From the NCBI RefSeq assembly GCF_030534315.2, contig NZ_CP130558.2, forward strand, positions 680,001-744,000: DNA of 64,000 nt, given 5' to 3'. This document shows, one piece after another, positions 18,798-29,238 of the stretch (position 1 is its first letter; each line of letters starts with the position of its first letter). The notes beneath the pieces are model-generated. The model did no database searches, was not told the origin of the DNA, and was given only the letters and a program-made list of their open reading frames with translations. Source of the DNA: Thermoanaerobacterium sp. CMT5567-10 (GTDB taxonomy: Bacteria; Bacillota; Thermoanaerobacteria; Thermoanaerobacterales; Thermoanaerobacteraceae). The position numbers were made by a program, and so were the translations under genes.

Positions 18798-18938
18798 AAC
18801 TATCTATCTCCTTTGCAAATTATTATATTGGTGAAATTTAACGCGTAAAAGTAACTCAAAATCAAGGGATTTGTATGTATATTCGATGATGTGCATGGAT
18901 ATAGATACCATCCCAATTTTTTCATAAGCGTATACTTC

Positions 18939-20897
18939 TTATTCTGTCATATGTTTTTCCCAAAATTTTATAGCATCATTTATCCAGCCTTCTGCGACTG
19001 TTCCTTCCCCAAGCCCAAATCCATGTGAAAGTCCCTGAAAGACCTCTATTTCCGCATCGGTTCCATTTGCCTTAATCCTGTTGATTCTGTCTTCCATCGT
19101 TTTGTAAGATGCAATTCCGTCATTCGTTCCCACGCATGCAAATGTCGGGGGTTCCTTTCCCGTTACTTCCGACAAACCAGTATACTGCATAATGACAGCC
19201 GCAGGACGCGGATATCTCTTTTCTCCAAAGCTCTCAGTGCCGTAACTTCCAAGCCATGCTGCCATACGTGCTCCGGCAGATCCGCCCCATAGAGAATAGT
19301 CTTTCATGTCTATTCCGAGTTCATCGGCGTTCTCATACAGGAAAGCAATTGCCCTTGCGAGGTCCTCACAGGCAGTCTGCGCACCTGGACGATAAATTAA
19401 GGCAAATGCGTTATACCCCTTTTTGCTGAGTTCAAGAGCATGTGGAAAACTGTCCTGCATCGCACCAACATATACAAATCCCCCGCCTGCATTGATAATT
19501 GCTGTTTTTGCGCCTTTATTGCCGCGGAAAAAGAACAGCCCTGTATCCTCTTTGGTAGGGTCTTGCGCTTTTTCTTCATCAGAATAAATGTCATAGAAAA
19601 TTGTATCTCCTGATTTGGCACGTTTTTTCAAGTAATTAACGATTTCCACTGTTTTATTCGGGTTAATGTTGCTATACCATGTCAGGTAAAGTTTTCCAAG
19701 AGTATCCCCACTGTAGTACCTATTATCTATCGGAAAGAGAAGCCTTCCAAAATTTCCGAAAGCTGGATCCTTAATCACATCTTCAATTCTTGTATCTGCA
19801 GTGAAAGCTTTATAGGATTGATCATTTCCCAAGACTGACTGAACCCCTTTCTGCTTCTCCTGTGTCTCCTCCTCACCGCTCCAGAATGCTTTCATCCCGT
19901 TATAGGTGTATTCCATCGCAGCGGTTCCGTCATGTGAATATCCATTTTTGACACGAAACGCAAAATTACCATCAGCTCTATCATCGACATCGATGAAATA
20001 AGGGGACGTTCTCATAAGATCCGTTCTGGCTTTATCGTAGCTGTACGCAAAGTCATTAGTTCCTGTCATCACAAAGACGAAATAATCATTCGGATCATGT
20101 CCTTCAGCTGCAGCAAAAATCTCTTTGTCATCCAGAGTTGTCCCACAGCTCATCGGCAGGAAATAGTGGAAGTAATCAAGTCCGTATTGGAATGTCCGCC
20201 AAGTTGCGACCGATCCCATGGAAAACCCGCCGAATCCACGGTGATCACGGGAAGCAATCAGATCTTCTGCAGATGTACTGGCAGCATAGGTGCTGTACGT
20301 TCCTTCCACTGCAGGAATCAAATCATTTAATAACTCGTTATGATAGTTCCTCGTCAGCTGCATTGCCAGAGAAAAGCTGGCGGAATCCAATCCATTCTCG
20401 TTTGTGTTGTTATAAGTCGGACATACTATGATCAGCGGTTTAATCTCGCCTGCAGCAATTGCATTGTCAATGACGTTTTTAAAGGAGGATGGTTTAGCCG
20501 GGGTTCCGAGCATCGTGGTTTCATCGCCCCAACCGCCATGCATCAGATAGAACACATCATATTTTTGATTCTTACTATAGCCATAGGGGAGATATACAAC
20601 CGCATGTTTTTTAAGTGGTCTTGATTTTTTATCATAAGAAAAGGATTCATATGTTTCGTAATATAAATTCGTTAATGTTCCTGGCTGCTCTGATGCTTTA
20701 AAATACCCATCAGGAATTTTTTCGATCACTTTCGGAATCATGACATTCTGCTTTGTTTTCTGGGCATTTTTATCTTGTGTTTTTGTTATTACCGTATTTT
20801 CCGTTGCCACTTCACCCAAAGATTTTTTTGTAATGCTGCAGGCAGCAAGCAGTAACACCATGAGCATAACCAACCCTGTAATTACGATTTTTCTCAT
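18939..20897 (-). CDS. Lipoprotein with two alpha/beta-hydrolase (esterase) domains
   Basis: 652 aa from the ATG at 20897 (GGAAGGAG upstream). A lipoprotein signal peptide ends in the lipobox LLAAC, so it is exported and membrane-anchored. Domain 1 (about 70-340) is an esterase-D/feruloyl-esterase-like hydrolase: nucleophile GFSMGS, then GTND and GYSHDG as probable Asp and His. Domain 2 (about 440-650) is an acetyl-esterase-like hydrolase: NAGGGF oxyanion loop, GGSAGA nucleophile, GTNDG and LSHGFG. All six catalytic residues seem present. A role in deacylating xylan side chains is plausible but inferred. The gene is G+C-richer than core genes nearby. Confidence 0.85.
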   Translation of the reverse strand: MRKIVITGLVMLMVLLLAACSITKKSLGEVATENTVITKTQDKNAQKTKQNVMIPKVIEKIPDGYFKASEQPGTLTNLYYETYESFSYDKKSRPLKKHAVVYLPYGYSKNQKYDVFYLMHGGWGDETTMLGTPAKPSSFKNVIDNAIAAGEIKPLIIVCPTYNNTNENGLDSASFSLAMQLTRNYHNELLNDLIPAVEGTYSTYAASTSAEDLIASRDHRGFGGFSMGSVATWRTFQYGLDYFHYFLPMSCGTTLDDKEIFAAAEGHDPNDYFVFVMTGTNDFAYSYDKARTDLMRTSPYFIDVDDRADGNFAFRVKNGYSHDGTAAMEYTYNGMKAFWSGEEETQEKQKGVQSVLGNDQSYKAFTADTRIEDVIKDPAFGNFGRLLFPIDNRYYSGDTLGKLYLTWYSNINPNKTVEIVNYLKKRAKSGDTIFYDIYSDEEKAQDPTKEDTGLFFFRGNKGAKTAIINAGGGFVYVGAMQDSFPHALELSKKGYNAFALIYRPGAQTACEDLARAIAFLYENADELGIDMKDYSLWGGSAGARMAAWLGSYGTESFGEKRYPRPAAVIMQYTGLSEVTGKEPPTFACVGTNDGIASYKTMEDRINRIKANGTDAEIEVFQGLSHGFGLGEGTVAEGWINDAIKFWEKHMTE

Positions 20898-20965
20898 TTT
20901 CTCTCCTTCCTTCATTAATATACAGTTGAAAGGGCTCTTTTAAAGATCCTTTCAGCTGTACCAGT

Positions 20966-21040
20966 TAATAGCTTATCTCTTTAATGAACAAATCCATTTT
21001 ACGACTTCAGGGTCCCTGTGTGAAAAGAATGCACTTTTTT
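20966..21040 (-). repeat. Duplicated 3' end of an aldo/keto reductase gene
   Basis: About 70 bp (tctctttaatgaacaaatcc and onward to gaatgcact) are nearly identical to 22312-22375, the last codons of the AKR gene at 22312-23157. The copy carries only the C-terminal tail. It marks a recombination endpoint upstream of the esterase gene. Confidence 0.8.
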
Positions 21041-21057
21041 TCGAATGGTTTGCGATG

Positions 21058-21174
21058 TCATGCACCGTATTGCTGATTTTTAAATGAGGTATCGACAATA
21101 GCACCTTTGTCAGCACAACCTTTAAAAAAAGAAAGTGAAAAACACAATAAGCCTATTAGGAAATTTAATTTCAT
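21058..21174 (-). CDS. Truncated lipoprotein N-terminus (38 aa)
   Basis: A short frame MKLNFLIGLLCFSLSFFKGC... has a signal peptide and lipobox (FFKGC), then only about 18 residues before TGA. It probably is the leftover start of a larger lipoprotein gene cut by the rearrangement that placed the duplicated AKR tail next to it. Confidence 0.4.
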   Translation of the reverse strand: MKLNFLIGLLCFSLSFFKGCADKGAIVDTSFKNQQYGA

Positions 21175-21259
21175 TATAGAAACCTCAATAACATGTATCG
21201 CAAAACATGGCAGAATTCCCATCTTTGCTGAAGCTGGCAGTCAATATCAGCTTTTTGTA

Positions 21260-23184
<1,925 letters not shown>

Positions 23185-23197
23185 TTAAAATCGAGAA

Positions 23198-24160
23198 TTA
23201 AAGCGCACCGACTATTTTGTGTGGAACATACAGTTCCTCAAGGTAGGCAATGTCATCATCCGTAAGTTTTACATTGAGAGCCCCTACAGCGTCGTCTAAA
23301 TACTTTGCCTTTGTTACACCGATAATTGGCGCTGTAACTCCCTTAGCAAAATGCCATGCAAGAGAAATCTGCGTCATTGTAACACCATACTTCTTGGCAA
23401 GTTCATTTACGCGAAGTACTATTCCATAGTCTGTCTCTTGGGTACTATCGTACTTTGAAACTGCAATTTTATCTGTCTGGCTTCGTTTCGTATCTGCCTT
23501 CCATTCAAGACGTGAAAGCCTTCCAGCAGCAAGTGGGCTGTATGGGGTAAGTGCAACATTCATTTGCTTGCAAATCGGAATAAGTTCCCGCTCATCCTCA
23601 CGGTAAAGCAGATTGTAGTGATTCTGCATTGAAACAAACTTTGTCCAACCGTTCTTCTCGGCAGCAAGCTGCATATTGTAAAACTGGTAGCCATACATTG
23701 CTGAAGCGCCGAGAGCTCTCACCTTTCCTGCCTTTACAAGACTGTCAAGTGCTTCCATCGTTTCCTCTATCGGTGTGTCATAATCGAATCGATGAATAAT
23801 GTAAAGATCAACGTAATCTGTACCCAACCGTTTTAGTGAGCCATCGATCTCACGAAGTATCGCCTTTTTTGAAAGTTTGCCTTCGTTAAAATAAACTTTA
23901 GTAGCTATAACTACTTTATCACGAGCTATATTGTTCTTTATCGCACGGCCAAGATATTCTTCACTGGTACCGCCAGAATATACATTTGCAGTGTCAAAAA
24001 AATTTATACCAAGATCAAGAGCATGTTTGATTATTGCTTCACTATCTTCAGCGTTTAGTGTCCATGCATGAAAATTACTTGACGTGTCACCAAAGCTCAT
24101 GCAACCTACGCAAATACGAGAAACAAGAATATCAGAATTTCCTAGTTTTGAATATTCCAT
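23198..24160 (-). CDS. Aldo/keto reductase (YhdN/IolS-like)
   Basis: 320 aa from the ATG at 24160 with AGGAGG 9 nt upstream. Tetrad: Asp/Tyr in FFDTANVYSGG, Lys in ATKVYF, His in LYIIHRFDYD. The C-terminal cofactor segment is APIIGVTKAKYLDDAV. It starts one base after the stop of the flavodoxin gene, so the two are translationally linked, which suggests a shared redox task. A shorter copy of its middle lies at 16076. Confidence 0.93.
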   Translation of the reverse strand: MEYSKLGNSDILVSRICVGCMSFGDTSSNFHAWTLNAEDSEAIIKHALDLGINFFDTANVYSGGTSEEYLGRAIKNNIARDKVVIATKVYFNEGKLSKKAILREIDGSLKRLGTDYVDLYIIHRFDYDTPIEETMEALDSLVKAGKVRALGASAMYGYQFYNMQLAAEKNGWTKFVSMQNHYNLLYREDERELIPICKQMNVALTPYSPLAAGRLSRLEWKADTKRSQTDKIAVSKYDSTQETDYGIVLRVNELAKKYGVTMTQISLAWHFAKGVTAPIIGVTKAKYLDDAVGALNVKLTDDDIAYLEELYVPHKIVGAL

Positions 24161-24161
24161 T

Positions 24162-24713
24162 TTACTTTTCCTCCTCAAAATTATTTATGAATTTTTGCAG
24201 CCATTTCTCAATCTCAGGCTGAGCTGAATGTACATTGCTACCTTTTATAGCAAGCCCTTTTTCAAGCCTTGCATTTGGACAAGTCTTTCTTATATCGCTT
24301 TCGCTGTGTCCCAAACCACTTCCTTCATGTGTACAGACCGGAAGAATGGTTTTTTCGGTAAAGTCATATTTCTCAAGAAAAGTAAATACAGGCATAGGCA
24401 TAGTTCCCCACCAATTGGGATAGCATAATATGATAATTTCATAGTCGTCAATATTATCAAGATATTCTGAAAGCTCAGGTCTTGCATTATCACGTAATTC
24501 TTGCTGAGCAACTTTTGTAGCTTCTGTATAATCATCAGGATATTTTTTTACCGTGTTAATGCGGAACAGTTCACCGCCGGTTATTTTCTGAATCATTTTA
24601 GCTACAACTTCCGTATTTCCAACCGACAAATTCACAATGCGACCACTGACATAATTGCCTCCTTCTCTTGAAAAATAGGCTATTAAAATTTTTTTGTCAT
24701 TAAATTTATTCAT
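24162..24713 (-). CDS. Flavodoxin
   Basis: 183 aa. The phosphate loop is YFSREGGNYVSG with a longer insertion than in short-chain flavodoxins; FMN-flanking loops are YPNWWGTMPMP and CTHEGSGLGHSE. It is the first gene behind the MerR-type promoter at 24768-24798. GAGGTG SD. Likely electron carrier for the downstream reductases. Confidence 0.9.
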   Translation of the reverse strand: MNKFNDKKILIAYFSREGGNYVSGRIVNLSVGNTEVVAKMIQKITGGELFRINTVKKYPDDYTEATKVAQQELRDNARPELSEYLDNIDDYEIIILCYPNWWGTMPMPVFTFLEKYDFTEKTILPVCTHEGSGLGHSESDIRKTCPNARLEKGLAIKGSNVHSAQPEIEKWLQKFINNFEEEK

Positions 24714-24767
24714 TTCTACTCACCTCTTTAAATCAATACTTTAAGGGTATAATTATGTATTAATACC

Positions 24768-24798
24768 ATGATAAGCCTTTGAGTTAACTCTAAGTCAA
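24768..24798 (-). promoter_or_regulatory. MerR-type promoter with 19-bp spacer and operator dyad
   Basis: Minus strand: TTGACT (24798-24793), 19-bp spacer, TATCAT (24773-24768). The spacer holds the near-palindrome CTTAGAG-TTAA-CTCAAAG. A 19-bp spacer is the hallmark of promoters activated by MerR-family proteins through DNA distortion. Almost the same sequence lies at 30475-30505. Confidence 0.8.
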
Positions 24799-24995
24799 GA
24801 GGTTTTCAACAAATATTCTTTGAGTTATCATAAAAAAATAATTTTTATGATATGTTATATACCCAGTTTTTTGCGCATGCCCCACACTCATTGTAGGAAA
24901 CATATCCAATGAAATTTTGATCACATATACTGTACGATTGTAAAAATAAAATTGTTCGCTTAGTGTATAATTTTAGTAGGCGGTAAAAAATAGAA

Positions 24996-25026
24996 AAAGG
25001 AAGGTATCCAAAAAATACCTTCCTTT
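24996..25026. repeat. Perfect hairpin near the left end of the insertion sequence
   Basis: Twelve-nt arms aaaggaaggtat and ataccttccttt with a 7-nt A-rich loop. It could stop transcription entering the transposase gene from outside, as seen in many IS elements. Confidence 0.6.
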
Positions 25027-25091
25027 CGCATGAATCATCCGCTATAATGTTTAAATAGAAAAAACAAAAAAAGCGTTATAGAGGTGATTAC

Positions 25092-26576
25092 ATGCTAGAT
25101 ATAAGTTTAAACGAAAATGAAATAAATTTCAAGGATTTAGAAGCGGAAATTTACAAATTAGTTTGCGAAGAAGCTTGTAAAATAATGGCTCAAATCCTCA
25201 TGAAGATAGATGATATGTTACTAGAAAAAAGGGACAAAAAAGAATATAGATGTAAAGGTAAAAAGCATACAAACATAAAAACAATTATGGGCACTGTTGA
25301 ATTTGATAAAAGAATTTATGAACATATAAATAGTGAAGGGAAAAAGGAATATGTTTATCTTTTAGATGAGTATTTAAAAATGGATACAATAGGGCATATA
25401 TCAACAAATCTTATTGAAAAAGTTGTAGAAAATGTAACAGAAATGTCATATAGAGAAGCAGCGAAAAATATAGAATCATTAACAAATCAAAGCATAAGCC
25501 ATACAACTGCATGGAATATAATACAAAAGGTTGGAGAAAAAATAGCAGAATTAGAAAAACAAGATATAAAACTATTCAAAGAAAACAAATTAAGAGGAGA
25601 AAAAGAAACAAAAATATTATTTCAAGAAATGGATGGATTATGGTTATCAATGCAAGGCAAAGACAGACCAAAAGGCAAAAAAAGCAGGGGAAAAAAAGAA
25701 ATAAAATTAGCAGTAGCATACGACGGATGGGTAAAAAGAAGCCCGGGAAGTAATGAATATATAACACATAATAAAATAGCATGTGCAGGATTTGCAAGCA
25801 GCAAAGAATTTAAAGAATTAGTAGATGCAACGATAGCAAAAGAATACAACATAGACGAAATAGAAATAAAGATAATAAATGGAGATGGAGCAAGTTGGAT
25901 TAAAGAAAGTTTAGGAGAAGAAGGAGTATATTTTCAATTAGATCCATTTCATAAAAGCCAAGCAGTAATAAGGAATATAGAGAACAAAAAAGATGCCCGC
26001 AAATTGATGAAAATGCTAGATGAAGGGAAAGCAGAAGAAAGTCTAGAATACATAGCGAAATTAATGATAGAGCAAAAAGATGATGAAAAGCAAATGAAGA
26101 AATTAGAAAAACTATATAACTATTTAGTAGCCAATAAGGAAGGGATAAAACCATACCAAAAGAGAGAAGAAATAAAAATACCAGAAGCCCCAGAAGGGAT
26201 AGAATACAAACATTTAGGAACAATGGAAAACAATATATTTGACACATTGGCGCGCAGAATGAATGCGGGAAAAATGAGTTGGACAGAAAAAGGTGCGAAC
26301 AATTTAGCAAAGATACTAGCCTTAAAGACAAGCGGAAAACTTAATAGTGTTGTAGAAACATACTTTAATGTTATAATATCAGAAGAAAAATTAGCAGAGA
26401 TAAAAGAAGAAATAAAATTATCAGCAGCGGATGTAAACAAAAAGCAGAAAAAAGCAAAAACATATCATATGCAAAGAGGCGATATGCCGTTTGAAGGTTG
26501 TGCAATGACAAACGGCAGAAAAACAATAAGAGAAATACTCAGATACAAATGTTTAAGTGAATTAAAAGTCATATAA
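25092..26576 (+). CDS. ISLre2-family (UPF0236) transposase
   Basis: 494 aa, full length for the family. Typical features: N-terminal EACKIMAQILMKIDDMLLE region, RGKKEIKLAVAYDGW, GDGASWIKESL, LDPFHKSQAVIRNI and C-terminal NGRKTIREILRYK. GAGGTGATTAC precedes the ATG. The codon usage is strongly A-rich, unlike the island genes on either side. No frameshift is seen, so it may be active. Confidence 0.93.
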   Translation: MLDISLNENEINFKDLEAEIYKLVCEEACKIMAQILMKIDDMLLEKRDKKEYRCKGKKHTNIKTIMGTVEFDKRIYEHINSEGKKEYVYLLDEYLKMDTIGHISTNLIEKVVENVTEMSYREAAKNIESLTNQSISHTTAWNIIQKVGEKIAELEKQDIKLFKENKLRGEKETKILFQEMDGLWLSMQGKDRPKGKKSRGKKEIKLAVAYDGWVKRSPGSNEYITHNKIACAGFASSKEFKELVDATIAKEYNIDEIEIKIINGDGASWIKESLGEEGVYFQLDPFHKSQAVIRNIENKKDARKLMKMLDEGKAEESLEYIAKLMIEQKDDEKQMKKLEKLYNYLVANKEGIKPYQKREEIKIPEAPEGIEYKHLGTMENNIFDTLARRMNAGKMSWTEKGANNLAKILALKTSGKLNSVVETYFNVIISEEKLAEIKEEIKLSAADVNKKQKKAKTYHMQRGDMPFEGCAMTNGRKTIREILRYKCLSELKVI

Positions 26577-26712
26577 AAGGCGGAATATGAAGATAAGAAT
26601 GGAGTAAAAATAATTGCACGAAAATTCACAACACATTAAACATTATACGGATAAAATTTGAAGAAAAAAATTTGCCAACAACTACTTGACACAAACAATT
26701 GTTCGATTATTG

Positions 26713-26742
26713 TTGATAATTTTAATCTTATTTTTGTATAAT
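26713..26742 (+). promoter_or_regulatory. Probable promoter of the Phd/PIN pair
   Basis: TTGATA and TATAAT spaced 18 bp apart, about 48 bp before the antitoxin start and 17 bp beyond the insertion-sequence end. Confidence 0.5.
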
Positions 26743-26789
26743 AATATTAGGAAATTGAAATAATGAATTTTGTACAAGGAGGTATCACT

Positions 26790-27017
26790 ATGCAAATAAC
26801 AGCAACCGAATTTAAGAACAATATTGGAAAGTATCTCGCCCTTGCCTCCAAAGAGGACATATATATTACAAAAAACGGCAAAGCCATTGCCAAGCTTACA
26901 AACACAAAACAGGACAAAGTTGAAATGGCAAAATCCTTGTTTGGTATACTGCCTGCCGATGCTTCTTTGGAGCAGGCGAGAGAGGAGCGCTTGAGCCGTC
27001 ATGAACGTATTAATTGA
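26790..27017 (+). CDS. Phd/YefM-type antitoxin
   Basis: 75 aa from the ATG at 26790, with AGGAGG 9 nt upstream. Phd/YefM signature: MQITATEFKNNIGKYLALAS, then ITKNGKAIAKL. The C-terminal part, expected to wrap the toxin, is charged. It overlaps the toxin start by 17 bp, the usual coupled arrangement. Confidence 0.88.
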   Translation: MQITATEFKNNIGKYLALASKEDIYITKNGKAIAKLTNTKQDKVEMAKSLFGILPADASLEQAREERLSRHERIN

Positions 27018-27411
27018 TACCAACGTCATGCTGGACGCCATGCTTTCCCGCTCGCCTTTCGCTGAAGACGCGCAAAAATTGTTTATTATGGCCGCCGAGG
27101 AAAAAATCAACGTGCATATAACCGCAAGCTCCATTACGGATATCTATTACCTTCTACACAAATATCTGCACGACAAGAAGCGGTGCAAGCAGGAAATATA
27201 TAAAATCATAAAAATCTTCAACATCCTTGACGTCACTGGCTCCGACTGCAAGAAGGCGCTTGAGCTGCCCATTGAAGATTATGAGGATGCCTTGCTTGCC
27301 GCATGCGCCAAGCGCAGGAAAATGGAATGCATCATTACCCGGAACATTAAGGACTTCGTCAACTCGCCAGTCAGAGCTGTATTACCCAGCGACTTTCTGA
27401 AAAGCATATAA
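27001..27411 (+). CDS. PIN-domain toxin (VapC-like ribonuclease)
   Basis: 136 aa. PIN fold with acidic metal ligands: Asp in LIDTNVMLD at the N-terminus and the DYEDALLAACAKR segment near residue 95; IITRNIKDF carries the last conserved acidic position. Family members cleave RNA and are held inactive by the cognate antitoxin. Noticeably G+C-richer than the transposase next to it, suggesting horizontal transfer. Confidence 0.88.
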   Translation: MNVLIDTNVMLDAMLSRSPFAEDAQKLFIMAAEEKINVHITASSITDIYYLLHKYLHDKKRCKQEIYKIIKIFNILDVTGSDCKKALELPIEDYEDALLAACAKRRKMECIITRNIKDFVNSPVRAVLPSDFLKSI

Positions 27412-27417
27412 GACTTC

Positions 27418-27445
27418 AGCCATCTAGCTTACCGGATGGCTTTTC
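27418..27445 (+). terminator. Intrinsic terminator of the toxin-antitoxin operon
   Basis: AGCCATC and GATGGCT form a 7-bp stem followed by TTTT, immediately after the toxin stop codon. Beyond it, 27485-27513 repeats about 28 bp of the Fe-S region of the AKR gene at 14980, another small fragment. Confidence 0.75.
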
Positions 27446-27539
27446 ATTCCCAACATTTAGGATCACAAACAACTATTCGTCGATTCCAATCATAGTCTGC
27501 ATTTAATGCATTCAGAAACAAACACTTTATTTAAAAATT

Positions 27540-27950
27540 TCAAAGTAGTTTGTTATATTCTTCATCGGTAACCGGTTCACACCATTCAGTGTTTGCTCCT
27601 TCCGTCGGAACTGTTAATGATAGATGTGCAAACCCTTCATCCTTGACGGCGCCGTGCCAATGCTTAATCTCTGGTGGTATATATACTACATCGCCGCTTT
27701 TTAATAGTCGTGCATCTTTCCCAGCTTCTTGATATAAGCCATGCCCACCAACACAGATCAGTATCTGACCACAGCCATGATGTATATGCCAATTGTTTCT
27801 GCATCCAGGTTCGAACGTAACATTATGAATATTTACTTCTTTATCATTTAAGAGGCTTAAATAGCTCTTTCCAGTAAAATATTGTGCAAATGCTACATTT
27901 TCCTCACCTAATGGAAAATCAGATATCTTTTCTAATTCATTTCTATCCAT
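27540..27950 (-). CDS. Cupin-domain protein
   Basis: 136 aa from the ATG at 27950. Single cupin barrel: motif 1 WHIHHGCGQILICVGGHGLYQE supplies His and Gln/Glu-type ligands, and motif 2 GDVVYIPPEIKHWHGA the last His. Often found beside carboxymuconolactone-decarboxylase-like proteins, as here (31-bp gap). Substrate unknown. Confidence 0.85.
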   Translation of the reverse strand: MDRNELEKISDFPLGEENVAFAQYFTGKSYLSLLNDKEVNIHNVTFEPGCRNNWHIHHGCGQILICVGGHGLYQEAGKDARLLKSGDVVYIPPEIKHWHGAVKDEGFAHLSLTVPTEGANTEWCEPVTDEEYNKLL

Positions 27951-27981
27951 AATAAAATTCACTCCATTCTCATTTTTTTGA

Positions 27982-28305
27982 TTATTCAGCATATATCTCT
28001 TTTGCCAACGAAAATGCTGCCCATGCATTAGGCCATCCTACATAGAATGCTAAATGCGTGATTATTTCTGCCATTTCTTCAGCACTAACACCATTTTTTT
28101 TTGCATTAGTGATGTGATATTTTAGGGAATTGTCAAAAATTCCTTTTGCAATAAGAGCTGTTACAGTAACAATACTTCGATCTCTTAATGACAATTTGTC
28201 TTCTCTAGACCAAACCTCTCCAAAAAGAATGTCATCGTTTAATTCAGCAAATTTTGGGGCAAATGATCCCAGGGCATCTCTGCCTGCCGTTTGTTTTTTC
28301 ATCAT
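27982..28305 (-). CDS. Carboxymuconolactone decarboxylase family protein
   Basis: 107 aa, AhpD/CMD-like helical protein. Features: LSLRDRSIVTVTALIAKG, KYHITNAKKNGVSAEEMAEIITHLAFYVGWPNAW. It lacks the CxxC of AhpD-type peroxidase partners. A homologue (yraC) lies beside adhR in Bacillus, so it supports a carbonyl-stress function for this operon. AAAGGAG precedes the ATG. Confidence 0.88.
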   Translation of the reverse strand: MMKKQTAGRDALGSFAPKFAELNDDILFGEVWSREDKLSLRDRSIVTVTALIAKGIFDNSLKYHITNAKKNGVSAEEMAEIITHLAFYVGWPNAWAAFSLAKEIYAE

Positions 28306-28373
28306 CTTACTAATCTTACTCCTTTCATGGTGACATCCTCCAATCTAGAATATATTGAGGACGCTACCGAGCA

Positions 28374-29225
28374 TTATTCGTGAATTTTCCATCCATTCAG
28401 CCACTTTACCGTCTCAGGTGAAAAATGATCGATAATTTCGCTGTGACCAAGATCCAGCTTTGCAATATTAGCCATATCTTCATCACTGAGTGCGAAATCC
28501 CAGATGTTAAGATTTTCTTCAATACGTTCCTTCCGTGTTGACTTAGGAATAACAACTACTCCGCGCTGAACATTCCAACGAAGAACAACCTGGGCAACAG
28601 TTTTATCATATTTGCTTGCGATGCTGGTCAGTATTTCGTTTGTAAAAATACCATGCTTACCCTCAGCCAAAGGGCCCCATGCCTGCGGCTGCACGCCAAA
28701 TTCTTTCATGATTTTAAGCGCCTCATCCTGCTGGAAAAATGGGTGTATTTCCACTTGATTGACTGCAGGGATAATCCTTGCATTAACGCATAAATCAACC
28801 AGACGATCAGGATAAAAATTACTCACACCAATAGCCCGAATTTTCCCCTCTTCATAAAGTTCTTCCATCGCTCTCCAAGAACCATAATAATCATTGAATG
28901 GCTGATGAATCAAATATAAATCCAGATATTCAAGCCCCAGCTTATCCAAAGAAGTTTGAAATGCTTTTTTTGCTTTTTCATAACCGGCGTCCTGAATCCA
29001 CAATTTGGTAGTAATAAACAATTCTTCTCGTGGAATACCACTCTTTCTGATTGCTGCTCCAACGGCCTCCTCATTAAAGTAAGCAGATGCAGTATCAATT
29101 AAACGATAGCCTGCGTCCAACGCATCTAAAACAGCCTGTTCACAAACCTTGGCGTCTTCTATCTGAAACACGCCGAAACCTTCCATTGGCATTCTTATTC
29201 CATTATTTAAAGTCACATAATCCAT
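28374..29225 (-). CDS. Aldo/keto reductase (AKR5-like)
   Basis: 283 aa from the ATG at 29225 with AGGAGG 9 nt upstream. Tetrad: Asp/Tyr in [11 protein letters not shown], Lys in TTKLWIQ, His in [10 protein letters not shown]. Cofactor segment [16 protein letters not shown]. Close paralogue of the gene at 22312. Lies 13 bp after the iron alcohol dehydrogenase gene, in the operon led by the promoter at 30475. Confidence 0.93.
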   Translation of the reverse strand: MDYVTLNNGIRMPMEGFGVFQIEDAKVCEQAVLDALDAGYRLIDTASAYFNEEAVGAAIRKSGIPREELFITTKLWIQDAGYEKAKKAFQTSLDKLGLEYLDLYLIHQPFNDYYGSWRAMEELYEEGKIRAIGVSNFYPDRLVDLCVNARIIPAVNQVEIHPFFQQDEALKIMKEFGVQPQAWGPLAEGKHGIFTNEILTSIASKYDKTVAQVVLRWNVQRGVVVIPKSTRKERIEENLNIWDFALSDEDMANIAKLDLGHSEIIDHFSPETVKWLNGWKIHE

Positions 29226-29238
29226 GATAAAAATCCTC

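Larger units (their letters stand above)
24959..26696 (+). mobile_element. ISLre2-family insertion sequence
   Basis: Contains one intact UPF0236/ISLre2 transposase. The 9-bp sequence AATTGTTCG occurs directly before 24959 and directly after 26696, a plausible target duplication. The proposed ends are imperfect inverted repeats (14 of 22 positions match when CTTAGTGTATAATTTTAG and the complement of the right end are compared). The element separates the flavodoxin promoter region from the Phd/PIN genes. Ends are inferred by eye. Confidence 0.65.
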
